Source of the DNA: Olivibacter sp. SDN3
Lineage (GTDB): Bacteria > Bacteroidota > Bacteroidia > Sphingobacteriales > Sphingobacteriaceae
DNA: 64,000 nucleotides
Assembly: GCF_014334135.1 (NCBI RefSeq)
Contig: NZ_CP060497.1
Location: 5,952,001-6,016,000 of the forward strand
Direction: 5' to 3'
In this document: piece after piece, positions 53,292 to 63,071 of the stretch
Layout: each line of letters starts with the position of its first letter
Numbering within the stretch: position 1 is the stretch's first letter
Translations under genes and position numbers: made by a program
The notes under the pieces: generated by a model
The model's database searches: none
Told to the model about the DNA's origin: nothing
The model's input: the letters and a program-made list of their open reading frames with translations, nothing else

Positions 53292-55379
53292 ATGACGATC
53301 CGTTATATCTATAGTTTAATTTTCTCCGCGCTTTCCATATTAACCGTATTGATCAACCAAACCTTTGCACAACAATTAGCTATTGACACCACCGTACGGG
53401 AACTGCCGTCGGCAACAGTTAGCGCATATCTGAGTACGCAACCCTATCTCCATATTACTAGCTCTATCGGCTTAATAGACACCGGCTTATTAAAATTACA
53501 GCAAGGGAATACCTTACTCCCATCACTGAACACCATACCTGGCGTACGCATGGAAGAACGCTCTCCCGGCAGCTATCGTTTATCTATTCGCGGAAGTTTA
53601 TTGCGCTCACCTTTTGGCATCAGAAATGTTAAGACATATTTTGATGAGATCCCACTTACGGATGCTGGGGGAAACACCTATCTTAACTTACTTGACCCCT
53701 CCGCATTGCAAAGCCTCACTGTTTTAAAAGGACCTGACGGAAGTTTATTTGGTGCCAACTCAGGCGGTGTCGTACTTATTAATCCTAACATTAGCAGTCA
53801 AACGGGTCTAAATATCACCAGTAGTGGCGGCTCCTATGGGCTGTATCACCAACAGTTAAGTGGAAATTTTGTGGTCAACCCAAAATATCATTTCAGCATG
53901 AACTATGCTTTTCAACGTGCCGATGGATACCGGGAGAATACCTCCAGTAAACGCCACTATTTTCAAACAGTGCAACGCTATAGATATACAAATAACAGCG
54001 AGTTACGTCTAGTAGGCTTTTATTCTAACATGGATTACCGAACACCGGGAGGGCTTACTGAAAGTCAGTTCCTGGAAAACCCCCGGCAGGCACGTCCAGC
54101 TGCCGGCCCTATTCCAGGAGCGGTGGAACAAAGGGCAGGTATTTATAATAAAACGCTACAAGGTGGATTAATACACGAAGCTGCCCTAAGCAACTCATTT
54201 AAACATGTAGTGTCTATTTTCGGCTCGTATACCGACTTCACCAATCCTTTTATAACGAATTACGAAAATCGCTATGAAAACAATATGGGTTTCAGGAGCT
54301 ATCTAAGTTATGAAAAAAACCAAAATCAGCATTTCATGTGGACGGCCCATGCAGGTATAGAATGGCAAAAGGGCAACGCAGATATACTAAATTACGATAA
54401 CAATCAGGGCACTAAGGGGAATGAACAGGCCGGCGACGCTTTAAAAAACGATCAACACTTCTATTTTGTCAGGTTTCGGGGAGAAGTGAACCGTCGCTTA
54501 AATATAGAAACTGCCTTGAGTTTAAATTACTATCATTACGCCTATAAAAACTTATTTCCCGAGACCAGCGATTATCAGAAAGTATCTTTTAGTCCAGCCT
54601 GGATGCCGCGCTTCGCCTTATCTTACACCATTAATTCCAACAGCAGCTGGCGTTTATCCTCCGGAAGAGGTTTCTCTCCGGGCTCAGCTGCCGAAGTTAG
54701 GTCTTCAGACAATATTATCAATACTGCTCTCCGGCCGGAAACTGGCTGGAATCATGAAACCGGCTTCCGCTGGCAGAGCAATGGGAATAGGTTTCAGGCC
54801 GATGCGTCTGTATTTTTGTACCGCATGCAAGACGCTATCGTAAGATTAGTAAATGACGACGGCGCGGAATTTTTTACAAATGCCGGTGGGGTCCGACAAC
54901 GTGGTTTGGAAGCCGCTCTAAGTGCTTGGATCATCCAACCTCGTAAACATACCTTGATAAACGGACTTCGTATTTCAAGTAACATCACTTGGAGCCATTT
55001 TAGATTCAGCAATTACATAGACAATAATAACGATTACTCTGGCAATAAGCTCACTGGGGTACCCGGAGAGGTTGTTGTTAGTAGCATACATACCTTATTC
55101 CCAAAAAAAATCAGTTTTTACCTTCAACATAATTATACCGCACGTATTCCATTAAATGATGCCAACACCGCTTTTGCAGACAGCTACCAGCTTTTACAAG
55201 GTAAACTGATGTGGGATTGCAAAGTATCAAAAAAGATACTCCTATCTATATTCACCGGTGCCGACAACTTATTGAACCAGCGCTATAGCTTAGGAAACGA
55301 TATCAATGCCTTCGGAAATAGATTTTTTAATACCGCCATGCCCCGCAATTACTACTTAGGACTTAACCTCAGGATTTAG
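53292..55379 (+). CDS. TonB-dependent outer-membrane receptor
   Basis: 695 residues from the ATG at 53292, with a signal peptide ending near QTFAQ. The plug is clear (LLPSLNTIPGVRMEERSPGSYRLSIRG, LTVLKGPDGSLFGANSGGVVLINP), and the rest alternates as a 22-stranded barrel ending in a terminal aromatic/hydrophobic strand (NYYLGLNLRI). It has no STN or carboxypeptidase-like domain, so it resembles siderophore or metal receptors more than SusC. The ligand is unknown. Its 3' end overlaps the convergent lpxB gene by 24 bases. Confidence 0.9.
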   Translation: MTIRYIYSLIFSALSILTVLINQTFAQQLAIDTTVRELPSATVSAYLSTQPYLHITSSIGLIDTGLLKLQQGNTLLPSLNTIPGVRMEERSPGSYRLSIRGSLLRSPFGIRNVKTYFDEIPLTDAGGNTYLNLLDPSALQSLTVLKGPDGSLFGANSGGVVLINPNISSQTGLNITSSGGSYGLYHQQLSGNFVVNPKYHFSMNYAFQRADGYRENTSSKRHYFQTVQRYRYTNNSELRLVGFYSNMDYRTPGGLTESQFLENPRQARPAAGPIPGAVEQRAGIYNKTLQGGLIHEAALSNSFKHVVSIFGSYTDFTNPFITNYENRYENNMGFRSYLSYEKNQNQHFMWTAHAGIEWQKGNADILNYDNNQGTKGNEQAGDALKNDQHFYFVRFRGEVNRRLNIETALSLNYYHYAYKNLFPETSDYQKVSFSPAWMPRFALSYTINSNSSWRLSSGRGFSPGSAAEVRSSDNIINTALRPETGWNHETGFRWQSNGNRFQADASVFLYRMQDAIVRLVNDDGAEFFTNAGGVRQRGLEAALSAWIIQPRKHTLINGLRISSNITWSHFRFSNYIDNNNDYSGNKLTGVPGEVVVSSIHTLFPKKISFYLQHNYTARIPLNDANTAFADSYQLLQGKLMWDCKVSKKILLSIFTGADNLLNQRYSLGNDINAFGNRFFNTAMPRNYYLGLNLRI

Positions 55380-56480
55380 GTATTTATTGATTAGTTCAGC
55401 TACACGTGATGAAGCCCCCGGCTGCCCCATAATTTCCTGCAATTTAACGTAATTATCTAGCATCTGCTGCCTATACGACTTTTTATTAAGCAGTAAATCC
55501 AGCTCGTCTGCTATCTCATCATGATTAGCATCCTTCTGAATGAGCTCTTTTACCACTTCCTCATCCATGATCAGGTTTACCAATGAGATGAAGTTCACTT
55601 TAATCACTTTTCGTGCTATGGCAATAGATACGGCATTTGCCTTATATACCACAACCTGCGGAACATTTAACAAAGCCGTTTCCAAAGTAGCGGTTCCGCT
55701 AGCTACAACGGCCGCTTCGGCCACTTTCAAAAGGTCATAGGTCTGATTAAAGACCACCGGAACTTCAAACCCACCCATAAACTGTCTATAATATGCAGTA
55801 TCAAAATTGGGTGCACCTGCAATTACAAATTGGTGGCCTGGAAAAAGGCGTGCCACACGCATCATTTCTGACATGAGTTTGCTAATTTCCATCTTTCTAC
55901 TCCCAGGCAATAAAGCTATAATTGGTTTATCTTGTAATTCATTGGCCTCCTTAAAACCGCTATTAAATGTATGTTTAGCTATGGCATCAAGCAGGGGGTT
56001 ACCAACAAAATCCACATGCATGCCCCATTCTGCATAAAAATCAACTTCAAAGGGCAATATACAGAACATATGATCAACCACACGCTTGATCCGATTTACC
56101 CTGCCGGTATTCCACGCCCAAACCTTTGGCGATATATAGTAGAAAACTTTTATACCATGAGCCTTCGCAAAAGATGCTATTTTTAAGTTGAAGCCAGGGA
56201 AATCAATTAAGATCAATGCATCAGGTCGATGTGCGATTAAATCTTCTTTTACCTTCTTCAGGTTTTTAAAGATACTTCTCCAGTTGAAAAGAACTTCAAC
56301 AAATCCCATAAAAGACATCTGCGAAGTATGTAAAATAGCCTTTTCATTACTTGCATGCTGCATCTTATCACCTCCTACGATACGGAATTTCGCAGTTTTA
56401 CCCAGTACTTTTAGCGCTTTAATCAAATTAGCTCCGTGTAGATCACCAGAACTCTCTCCTGCTATAAGATAATAATTCAT
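55356..56480 (-). CDS. lpxB: Lipid-A-disaccharide synthase
   Basis: 374 residues. It joins UDP-diacylglucosamine and lipid X in lipid A synthesis at the inner membrane (GT19). The GESSGDLHGA start, YYISPKVWAWN, LPFEVDFY, PLLDAI and LLPGSRKMEI motifs are intact, as is the C-terminal VVASGTATLETAL nucleotide-binding motif. It is the last gene of the surE unit, 16 bases after a small membrane protein gene. Confidence 0.95.
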   Translation of the reverse strand: MNYYLIAGESSGDLHGANLIKALKVLGKTAKFRIVGGDKMQHASNEKAILHTSQMSFMGFVEVLFNWRSIFKNLKKVKEDLIAHRPDALILIDFPGFNLKIASFAKAHGIKVFYYISPKVWAWNTGRVNRIKRVVDHMFCILPFEVDFYAEWGMHVDFVGNPLLDAIAKHTFNSGFKEANELQDKPIIALLPGSRKMEISKLMSEMMRVARLFPGHQFVIAGAPNFDTAYYRQFMGGFEVPVVFNQTYDLLKVAEAAVVASGTATLETALLNVPQVVVYKANAVSIAIARKVIKVNFISLVNLIMDEEVVKELIQKDANHDEIADELDLLLNKKSYRQQMLDNYVKLQEIMGQPGASSRVAELINKYLNPEVKS

Positions 56481-56496
56481 ACTTATTTTTATCGCT

Positions 56497-56766
56497 TCAA
56501 AAAATAGTGATGTTTTCTTTAAACACCAGCAATAGGATGATACCCATGAAAGTTATCGCAATAACCCCCCCAGCAGTTTGACTTGCATCTTTTTTATAAA
56601 AATAGCGTAACAGTAACAAATTAACGGTCCCTGCTATCATATAAAGAGTAAGCGGTTTATCGGCAAAACGCTCATGTAATACGGTATGTTCTGCAAATAA
56701 ACAGGCTATGATAGGAGCAATAGCGCCAACAATAATTCCTGCAAACAAATGATTTTTTTTCATCAT
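56497..56766 (-). CDS. Small membrane protein between surE and lpxB
   Basis: 89 residues with three hydrophobic segments (about 7-26, 40-56 and 66-88). I do not recognise a family, but the position between surE and lpxB, 71 bases after one and 16 before the other, marks it as real and cotranscribed. Its function is unknown; a link to lipid A supply is only a guess from position. Confidence 0.65.
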   Translation of the reverse strand: MMKKNHLFAGIIVGAIAPIIACLFAEHTVLHERFADKPLTLYMIAGTVNLLLLRYFYKKDASQTAGGVIAITFMGIILLLVFKENITIF

Positions 56767-56837
56767 TTTTCTAACCTTAATTTCTTGCAGTGACTTTAAG
56801 ACGGTTCCCCATTAACATCCGTTTCCAGCCCTAAACC

Positions 56838-57611
56838 TTAAATTACGTCAAAAGACCAAGCATTTAACTGTGGAATAGCGTGATGAGCCGTCATATCAAA
56901 TTGAACAGGCACCAACGAAACAAAACCATTCCTCAAAGCCCAAACGTCAGTATCTTCTCCTCTATCATTTAATACAAATTTACCAGTTAACCAGTAATAC
57001 GGGCGATGGTAGGGATCTTCTCTTTCCTCAAACTCCTCTGCCCATTTTGCGTCTGCCTGTCTGCAAACCTTCACGCCCTTAATATTTCCCTGGGGGAAGT
57101 TAACATTTAACAATGTTCCTTGCTGAATGCTGTTCTTTAATACCTGTTTAGCAATTTCTCTAACATAAGGCCGACATTTATCAAAATCTGCATCAAGTGT
57201 ATGATCGTCATACGAAAACCCAACCGACGGTATACTTTCTATAGCACCTTCCACCGCGGCAGACATGGTACCACTATATAAAACGTTAATAGAGTTATTG
57301 AGACCATGGTTAATTCCAGAAACACACAGGTCTGGTTTTCGTCCTTTAAATATTTTATTTACGGCAAGTTTCACGCAATCTACTGGTGTTCCTGAGCATT
57401 TGTACATTTCTACTTCCGGATATATATAAACCGGATCGATACGCAAGGGCTTCCCAATGGTAATCGCATGCCCCATGCCGGATTGCGGACTGTCTGGCGC
57501 GACTACGACTACTTTGCCCAGGGTTTGCATTTCTTCCATAAGCACCTTTATGCCGGGGGCTGTTATACCATCATCATTAACTACTAAAATGGTAGGTTTC
57601 TGCTTTGTCAT
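56838..57611 (-). CDS. surE: 5'/3'-nucleotidase SurE
   Basis: 257 residues. A metal-dependent phosphatase acting on nucleoside monophosphates. The VVNDDGITAPGI motif (metal ligands D13, D14), the SGMGHAITIGKPL motif, SGTPVDCVKLAV and SGINHGLN are intact. The length matches the family. It heads a unit with the small membrane protein and lpxB. A terminator for the upstream csbD gene lies just before its start. Confidence 0.95.
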   Translation of the reverse strand: MTKQKPTILVVNDDGITAPGIKVLMEEMQTLGKVVVVAPDSPQSGMGHAITIGKPLRIDPVYIYPEVEMYKCSGTPVDCVKLAVNKIFKGRKPDLCVSGINHGLNNSINVLYSGTMSAAVEGAIESIPSVGFSYDDHTLDADFDKCRPYVREIAKQVLKNSIQQGTLLNVNFPQGNIKGVKVCRQADAKWAEEFEEREDPYHRPYYWLTGKFVLNDRGEDTDVWALRNGFVSLVPVQFDMTAHHAIPQLNAWSFDVI

Positions 57612-57639
57612 GCTGCGAAGTTAAAGGATTTGTCAATTA

Positions 57640-57678
57640 AAAAGAAAAAGCACTCCGCCATTTTCATGTGGAGTGCCT
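57640..57678 (-). terminator. Intrinsic terminator after csbD
   Basis: On the minus strand GCACTCC pairs with GGAGTGC (13-base loop) and is followed by TTTTTCTTTTT. It lies between csbD and surE. Confidence 0.8.
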
Positions 57679-57710
57679 CATACACGTATAAAAACTTAAA
57701 AGCCTACTTA

Positions 57711-57896
57711 CTACAGGCTATTCAACCAATCAACTACTTCATCCCGTGTTTTGCCTGTTTTCTTTTGTAAACGACCAATTAATTCATCTTCTTTTCCCTC
57801 TTCGTATAGCAAATCATCATCAGTTAAATCAGCATAACTTTGTTTAGCTTTTCCTTTAACCTCATTCCAAATGCCTTTTAATTTTAAATTGCTCAT
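57711..57896 (-). CDS. CsbD family stress protein
   Basis: 61 residues, the usual length of CsbD proteins. The pattern [24 protein letters not shown] followed by [20 protein letters not shown] is characteristic. CsbD-like proteins are small, hydrophilic and helical, and are induced by general stress in many bacteria; their molecular role is not established. It is a single-gene unit on the minus strand between acs and surE with its own terminator. Confidence 0.9.
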   Translation of the reverse strand: MSNLKLKGIWNEVKGKAKQSYADLTDDDLLYEEGKEDELIGRLQKKTGKTRDEVVDWLNSL

Positions 57897-57972
57897 TTTA
57901 TCTGTTTTTTAATAAGTAAATATTTTTTATTAGCTACTAGTTAAACAGGAGACAATAAAAATTGTTTGAAGC

Positions 57973-59895
57973 TTATTTTTTTCTTAATTCTTCAGCTCCT
58001 TGTTTTATTTCATCAACCACTTCAGGATCCAATAATGTGGTAATATCGCCTAAATTACTAGTGTCACCTTCGGCAATTTTCCGCAGAATTCGCCTCATTA
58101 TTTTGCCCGAGCGCGTTTTAGGTAGCCCCTTTACAAATTGAATTTTTTCAGGTTTAGCAATAGCCCCAATAATTCGCGACACTGTTTTATTGATATCTCC
58201 ACGCATCAAATCTGCATCTTTTTTATGCTCCCCAGCAATTACAAAAGCGTAAATTCCCTGCCCTTTTATGCTGTGCGGGTACCCGACTACAGCAGACTCC
58301 ACGACATCGCTATGCCTGTTAATAGCATCCTCTACTTCCGCCGTACCTATCCTATGCCCGGAAACATTCAGCACATCGTCTACCCGTCCGGTAATACGAT
58401 AGTAGCCGTCTTTATCACGCAAACAACCATCGCCGGTAAAATACATGTTCTCGTAGGTTGAAAAATAAGTTTTCTTACAACGCTCGTGATCACCATAAGT
58501 AGTACGTAACATCCCCGGCCATGGAAATTTCACACATAGATTACCACTCACATCGTTGCCTTCAATTTCCTTGCCCTGCTCGTCCATCAACGCAAGCTGA
58601 ATACCAGGTTGCGGAAACATGGCATAGCTCGGTATGGTAGGTGTAATGTTTGCAATTGGGCTGATAATAAAACCACCGGTTTCGGTTTGCCAATAGGTGT
58701 CTACTATCGGCGCTTTGCCATGCCCAATTTTTTCATCAAACCATTTCCATGCTTCTTCATTGATAGGTTCCCCTACTGAGCCCAACGTTTTAATGGTACT
58801 CAAATCTTTTCCCTCCACAAACTCATCTCCAGCTCCCATCAATGAACGGATTGCTGTAGGTGCGGTATACACGATGTTTACCTTATGTTTTTCCACAATA
58901 TCCCATAAACGTCCAGCATCGGGGTAAGTAGGTATTCCCTCGAACATCAAAGAGGTCGCCCCCTGCGATAGTGGGCCATAAAGAATATACGAGTGTCCGG
59001 TAATCCAGCCTATATCCGCTGTACAAAAATATACATCACCCCGATCATATTGAAAAGTATTGGCAAAGGTATAACCCGTATAGACCATATACCCTCCACA
59101 GGTATGTACCACACCTTTCGGGCTACCTGTTGAACCAGAGGTATAAAGAATAAAGAGCATGTCTTCAGCGTCCATCTCTTCTGCCGGAAAATGCGGGTTT
59201 CCCTGAGTTTCTACCCTCTTAATTTCATCTTCCCACCACACATCTCTTCCTTTGATCATCGAGACCGACGTACGCGTGCGGGTTAAAACGATGACCTTTT
59301 CAACTGATTTACATTGCCCTAAGGCATCATCTACAATATCCTTAAGCTCAATCACCTTGGTACCTCTAAAGCTGCCATCAGCTGTTATAACCAGCTTGCA
59401 CTGTGCATCATTTATTCTATCGGCGATAGACTGGGCAGAAAAACCGCCAAATACCACGGAATGGATCGCGCCTATGCGGGCACAGGCCAATACAGCAATT
59501 GCCAGTTCAGGTACCATAGGTAAGTATATACAAACCCTATCACCTTTTTCAACACCGTTATTCTTCAAAACATTTGAAAACTGCTCTACATTAAACAACA
59601 ACTGTTTATAACTTAATATTCGATAGCTTTCATTTGGGTCATTTGGCTCCCAAATAATGGCTGGTTTATCCCCCAATTCTGTGATATGTCTATCCAAACA
59701 GTTTTCAGTGATATTCAGCTTCCCTCCTTCAAACCATTTTACATCCGGCCCCTTAAAATCCCAGTTTAACACTTTATCCCATTTCTTACGCCATTTAAAC
59801 TCCTCTGCTACACCTGCCCAAAATTCTTCCGGCCTTTCCACACTTTTCTTATAGGTTTCCTTATAATCTTCAAATGACCTTACTTTTAAATTCAT
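57973..59895 (-). CDS. acs: Acetyl-coenzyme A synthetase
   Basis: 640 residues from the ATG at 59895 (MNLKVRSF...); an upstream TTG adds two residues. It activates acetate to acetyl-CoA through an acetyl-AMP intermediate. The P-loop-like YTSGSTGSPKGVVHT, the YWQTETGG motif, the hinge GRVDDVLNVSGHRIGTAEVE and the C-terminal PKTRSGKIMRR motif, whose lysine is the known acetylation site in the family, are all present. It lies downstream of an MFS/DUF6814 gene pair. Confidence 0.95.
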   Translation of the reverse strand: MNLKVRSFEDYKETYKKSVERPEEFWAGVAEEFKWRKKWDKVLNWDFKGPDVKWFEGGKLNITENCLDRHITELGDKPAIIWEPNDPNESYRILSYKQLLFNVEQFSNVLKNNGVEKGDRVCIYLPMVPELAIAVLACARIGAIHSVVFGGFSAQSIADRINDAQCKLVITADGSFRGTKVIELKDIVDDALGQCKSVEKVIVLTRTRTSVSMIKGRDVWWEDEIKRVETQGNPHFPAEEMDAEDMLFILYTSGSTGSPKGVVHTCGGYMVYTGYTFANTFQYDRGDVYFCTADIGWITGHSYILYGPLSQGATSLMFEGIPTYPDAGRLWDIVEKHKVNIVYTAPTAIRSLMGAGDEFVEGKDLSTIKTLGSVGEPINEEAWKWFDEKIGHGKAPIVDTYWQTETGGFIISPIANITPTIPSYAMFPQPGIQLALMDEQGKEIEGNDVSGNLCVKFPWPGMLRTTYGDHERCKKTYFSTYENMYFTGDGCLRDKDGYYRITGRVDDVLNVSGHRIGTAEVEDAINRHSDVVESAVVGYPHSIKGQGIYAFVIAGEHKKDADLMRGDINKTVSRIIGAIAKPEKIQFVKGLPKTRSGKIMRRILRKIAEGDTSNLGDITTLLDPEVVDEIKQGAEELRKK

Positions 59896-60071
59896 CAGCA
59901 ATTAATTTAGTTTATTTAGTTGTTATCACCCTTCCTGCAGCTTGCAGTCTGGCTAGCTTTAAATTTGTTAGCTTTAATTTTTCCGCAACCAAGTTAGCAA
60001 TCTTTAAAAGCCTTTCCAAAAGAAATTCGACAAAATAACGCCCTGTTTATTCATTTAAGCCATTTTATTAT

Positions 60072-60299
60072 TCATAATCCCTCATCATCATATTCCCCTT
60101 TCCAAGCAAACCAACCAAAGATCAACAGGCCACCGCTAATAATTGGCATCAGCACAAATGTATAAACAATAGCCGGCACTAAATCTTCCGGATTATCGCT
60201 CTTAAACTGCGGTATAGCCTGGCTAACGATGAGGTAATACCCTGCCACAATACCCAATAACATCCATAAAATTCCTAAATACTTTTTTAAAAGATCCAT
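60072..60299 (-). CDS. DUF6814-type two-helix membrane protein
   Basis: 75 residues with two membrane helices (about 8-27 and 43-66) and an acidic tail (KGEYDDEGL). It follows the MFS gene by 11 bases and precedes acs by 176. I associate this pattern with DUF6814, small Bacteroidota proteins encoded beside metabolite transporters. It may be an accessory subunit of the transporter, by analogy with small partners of acetate permeases; this is inference. Confidence 0.7.
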   Translation of the reverse strand: MDLLKKYLGILWMLLGIVAGYYLIVSQAIPQFKSDNPEDLVPAIVYTFVLMPIISGGLLIFGWFAWKGEYDDEGL

Positions 60300-60310
60300 C
60301 TCTTAATTTT

Positions 60311-61894
60311 TTAAACATCGATTCTCTTCTTGTTACTTATATAAAGCACACCTATTAAAAAACTCACGCCGGTAATAATGATGGGATACCACAATCCCTC
60401 CAGATATGGCTTATCAAAAGGTAGCTGTTCACCTCTTTCTGCTGCTAGTTCATTGGCCGTTTGTGCTCTTGCCACCAGATAGGTAGCAACGGTTGGCATC
60501 AACCCTCCAAAAATACCATTGCCTATATGGTAAGGCAAGGACATCGAAGTATATCGGATCTTCACAGGAAACATTTCCACCAAGAAAGCAGCTATGGGCC
60601 CATAAACCATCGTCACGTAAAGCACTTGCAAAAAAATAAGTAGAACCATCAGGCTCATGTTATCTTTCGTTAGTTTGACCGATAAACTCTCACTGGTATA
60701 AACCGTATTTCCAGTTTGTGGATCGAGATATTCTTTTCGTACATCGGCTAACTGCGTACCGTCCGCATAAAATCGGTACCTCGTTAGTATCTTTGCCTCG
60801 TTTGCGCCAAAATCACCATCTAGCACAGGTTCCGTTTTCTCTGAGGTGTAGCCTTTTGCGGTTATTTCCTTTTTTTGGTCTACATCAGCTATCTGATATA
60901 ACTTATCATAAATTGGCCGATAAGTAAGTATTGCCAATAACATGCCACTCATCATAATAACCTTTCTACCTACCTTATCAGAAAGCCATCCAAAAAAGAT
61001 GAACATACCGGTACCTAAAAATATGGCAATACCAACAATGTAATTCGTTTGGTCAAAATCGATATTACAAACTCTTTGTAAAAAAGATAAAGTGTAAAAT
61101 TGCCCGGTATAAAAAACTACCCCTTGCCCCATGGCTGCGCCAAATAGTGCCAGCAATACAAATTTCAGGTTATACCGGTTACCAAAAGATTCCTTTAACG
61201 GGTTACTAGACAACTTGCCTTCCGTTTTTATTTTTTTAAAGAGGGGAGACTCATCCATATTTCTGCGGATGAAATAACTTACAATTACCATGAAGATTGA
61301 GATCAGGAACGGTACCCTCCACCCCCATTCCAAAAACGCCTCATTTGACATGGCATTGCGGGTCAACAATATTACCGCTAGTGAAATAAACAATCCAAAT
61401 GAGGCAGTAGTCTGTATCCATGAGGTTCGCTCTCCCCTTCGATGGGGCTCTGCGTGCTCGGAAACGTAAGTAGCAGCTCCCCCGTATTCACCGCCAAGGG
61501 CAAGTCCTTGCAAAAGCCTTAATATTAACACCAATATTGGGGCTACAAAACCAATGGTTTTATACTCTGGAATCAAGCCTATAGCAACTGTAGATAGCCC
61601 CATCACCAATAAAGTAGTGAGAAAGGTGTATTTTCTACCTATGATATCGCCCAATCTACCAAAGAAAAGCGCACCGAAGGGCCTTACAACAAATCCAGCT
61701 GCAAAAGTGGCCAGTGTCGATAGAAAAGCCGCAGTTGGATTGTCGGATGGAAAAAATTTCGTAGAAATGATTACGGCTAAACTGCCAAAAATATAAAAGT
61801 CATACCATTCAATGAGTGTTCCCAAAGAAGATGCTCCTATCACTTTCCACAACTCACCTGGCTTACGGGATACGGAAGTATCGTTTTCATTCAT
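60311..61894 (-). CDS. MFS transporter, metabolite:H+ symporter type, with soluble insert
   Basis: 527 residues with 12 predicted helices. The MHS-subfamily motifs are visible: SLGTLIEWYDFYIFG at 23-37, GRLGDIIGRKYT at 79-90, and ALGGEYGGAATYVSEHAEP at 132-150. Such carriers move carboxylates, osmolytes or related metabolites with protons. An unusual polar stretch of about 85 residues (327-411) interrupts the second half between helices. Its position upstream of DUF6814 and acs suggests a short carboxylate such as acetate as the substrate, which is inference. Confidence 0.88.
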   Translation of the reverse strand: MNENDTSVSRKPGELWKVIGASSLGTLIEWYDFYIFGSLAVIISTKFFPSDNPTAAFLSTLATFAAGFVVRPFGALFFGRLGDIIGRKYTFLTTLLVMGLSTVAIGLIPEYKTIGFVAPILVLILRLLQGLALGGEYGGAATYVSEHAEPHRRGERTSWIQTTASFGLFISLAVILLTRNAMSNEAFLEWGWRVPFLISIFMVIVSYFIRRNMDESPLFKKIKTEGKLSSNPLKESFGNRYNLKFVLLALFGAAMGQGVVFYTGQFYTLSFLQRVCNIDFDQTNYIVGIAIFLGTGMFIFFGWLSDKVGRKVIMMSGMLLAILTYRPIYDKLYQIADVDQKKEITAKGYTSEKTEPVLDGDFGANEAKILTRYRFYADGTQLADVRKEYLDPQTGNTVYTSESLSVKLTKDNMSLMVLLIFLQVLYVTMVYGPIAAFLVEMFPVKIRYTSMSLPYHIGNGIFGGLMPTVATYLVARAQTANELAAERGEQLPFDKPYLEGLWYPIIITGVSFLIGVLYISNKKRIDV

Positions 61895-62081
61895 AACTTT
61901 CTTACAATTGGTTTAATTTAAATTACTCTCCCTATTTCTACGAAACCGGGAGCATTTTTACTGCTCGGCAAAATAACAATTAAACCTAATTTTATTAAGA
62001 AAAAAGAAACAATTCATCAACAGGCTCTATATTAGATCAATAACATGCGAACAGGCTTTTTCAGCAATAAACTAAAAATAC

Positions 62082-62112
62082 TTGCATAAACAAAAACATT
62101 TTCTGATATTTG
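62082..62112 (+). promoter_or_regulatory. Candidate promoter of the rpmB cluster
   Basis: TTG (62082-62084), 20 bases, GATATTTG (62105-62112), one mismatch from TAnnTTTG, 51 bases ahead of rpmB. The preceding 61895-62081 shows nothing else. Confidence 0.5.
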
Positions 62113-62163
62113 CAAACTCTTTAAGAAAAGAAGTTTTTAACAGAACGAATATAGCATATAGTC

Positions 62164-62397
62164 ATGTCAAGAATTTGTGATTTAACAGGTAAAGCAGCAT
62201 TAAACGGATACAACGTTTCTAATTCTAACGTTAAAACCAAGCGTAAATTTTACCCTAACCTTCAAACAAAAAGGTTCTTTATCCCGGAAGAAAACCGTTG
62301 GATTACTTTAAAAGTATCTACATCTGCGATCAAAACCATCAACAAAAATGGTATTACAGCAGTGATTAACAAGTTTATCAAAAAAGGATACGTTTAG
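62164..62397 (+). CDS. rpmB: 50S ribosomal protein L28
   Basis: 77 residues. SRICDLTGKAALNGYNVSNSNVKTKR is the bL28 N-terminal signature, followed by the F-x-PNLQ segment and a basic C-terminus. It is a structural protein of the large subunit near the exit-site region. It leads the conserved Bacteroidota cluster rpmB-rpmG-DUF4295-ftsY. Confidence 0.97.
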   Translation: MSRICDLTGKAALNGYNVSNSNVKTKRKFYPNLQTKRFFIPEENRWITLKVSTSAIKTINKNGITAVINKFIKKGYV

Positions 62398-62478
62398 TTT
62401 TAGGTATTACGCTAAAATCTATTTATCCTGTAGTACAAAATATATCCCGCAGATTTGCGGCATTAAGACAAAATAAAA

Positions 62479-62661
62479 ATGGCTAAAAAAGGTAACAGAG
62501 TTCAGGTAATTTTAGAGTGTACCGAACATAAAGAAAGTGGCCAACCGGGCATGTCTCGTTATATCACCACTAAGAATAAGAAAAATACTACAGAACGTTT
62601 GGAATTGAAAAAATTCAATCCCGTACTTAAAAAAGTAACCGTTCATAAGGAGATTAAGTAA
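62479..62661 (+). CDS. rpmG: 50S ribosomal protein L33
   Basis: 60 residues with the bL33 pattern [14 protein letters not shown]...[21 protein letters not shown]. Only one cysteine (C14) remains, so this is the zinc-independent (C-minus) form rather than the four-cysteine type. It is 81 bases after rpmB. Confidence 0.96.
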   Translation: MAKKGNRVQVILECTEHKESGQPGMSRYITTKNKKNTTERLELKKFNPVLKKVTVHKEIK

Positions 62662-62703
62662 ATCTTTAATAATTGCCCACCAAGGGCCTAAAGAATAAAA
62701 GAA

Positions 62704-62889
62704 ATGGCTAAGAAAACCGTTGCAACCCTTAAAACAGGTAAAGGTAAAGATTACACAAAAGTAATTACCGCCGTTAAATCACCAAAAACTGGTGCTTATA
62801 CGTTCAAAGAATTAATCGCTCACAACGATCATATTAAAGACGCCGTTGAAGCAGCAAAAGAAATTGTTGCAGAAAACGCCGCTCAGTAA
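62704..62889 (+). CDS. DUF4295 protein, Bacteroidota-specific ribosomal protein bL38
   Basis: 61 residues, basic at the N-terminus (MAKKTVATLKTGKGKDYTKV) and helical at the C-terminus. It always accompanies rpmB-rpmG in Bacteroidota. As I recall, structural work on the Flavobacterium johnsoniae ribosome assigned this family as the phylum-specific protein bL38; that is from memory and not visible in the sequence itself. The position directly after two ribosomal protein genes supports a ribosomal role. Confidence 0.85.
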   Translation: MAKKTVATLKTGKGKDYTKVITAVKSPKTGAYTFKELIAHNDHIKDAVEAAKEIVAENAAQ

Positions 62890-62910
62890 TAAAGTGACCT
62901 AAAATATATA

Positions 62911-62946
62911 AGGCCGTTCCGATTTATATTGGAAGGGCTTTTTTTG
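62911..62946 (+). terminator. Intrinsic terminator after the ribosomal-protein cluster
   Basis: GCCGTTCC pairs with GGAAGGGC (one G-G mismatch) over a 10-base loop and is followed by TTTTTTTT. It lies between DUF4295 and ftsY. Confidence 0.72.
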
Positions 62947-63071
62947 TTTAAACTGCTGCTACTATTTGTTTTCCCAAGGTCCGAATCATTATATCTAGCA
63001 GGTCATATAATCAAGTTAAAACAGTATCTTTACAGGGTATAGCAATTTATTTCTTGTACATTATTTAATTA

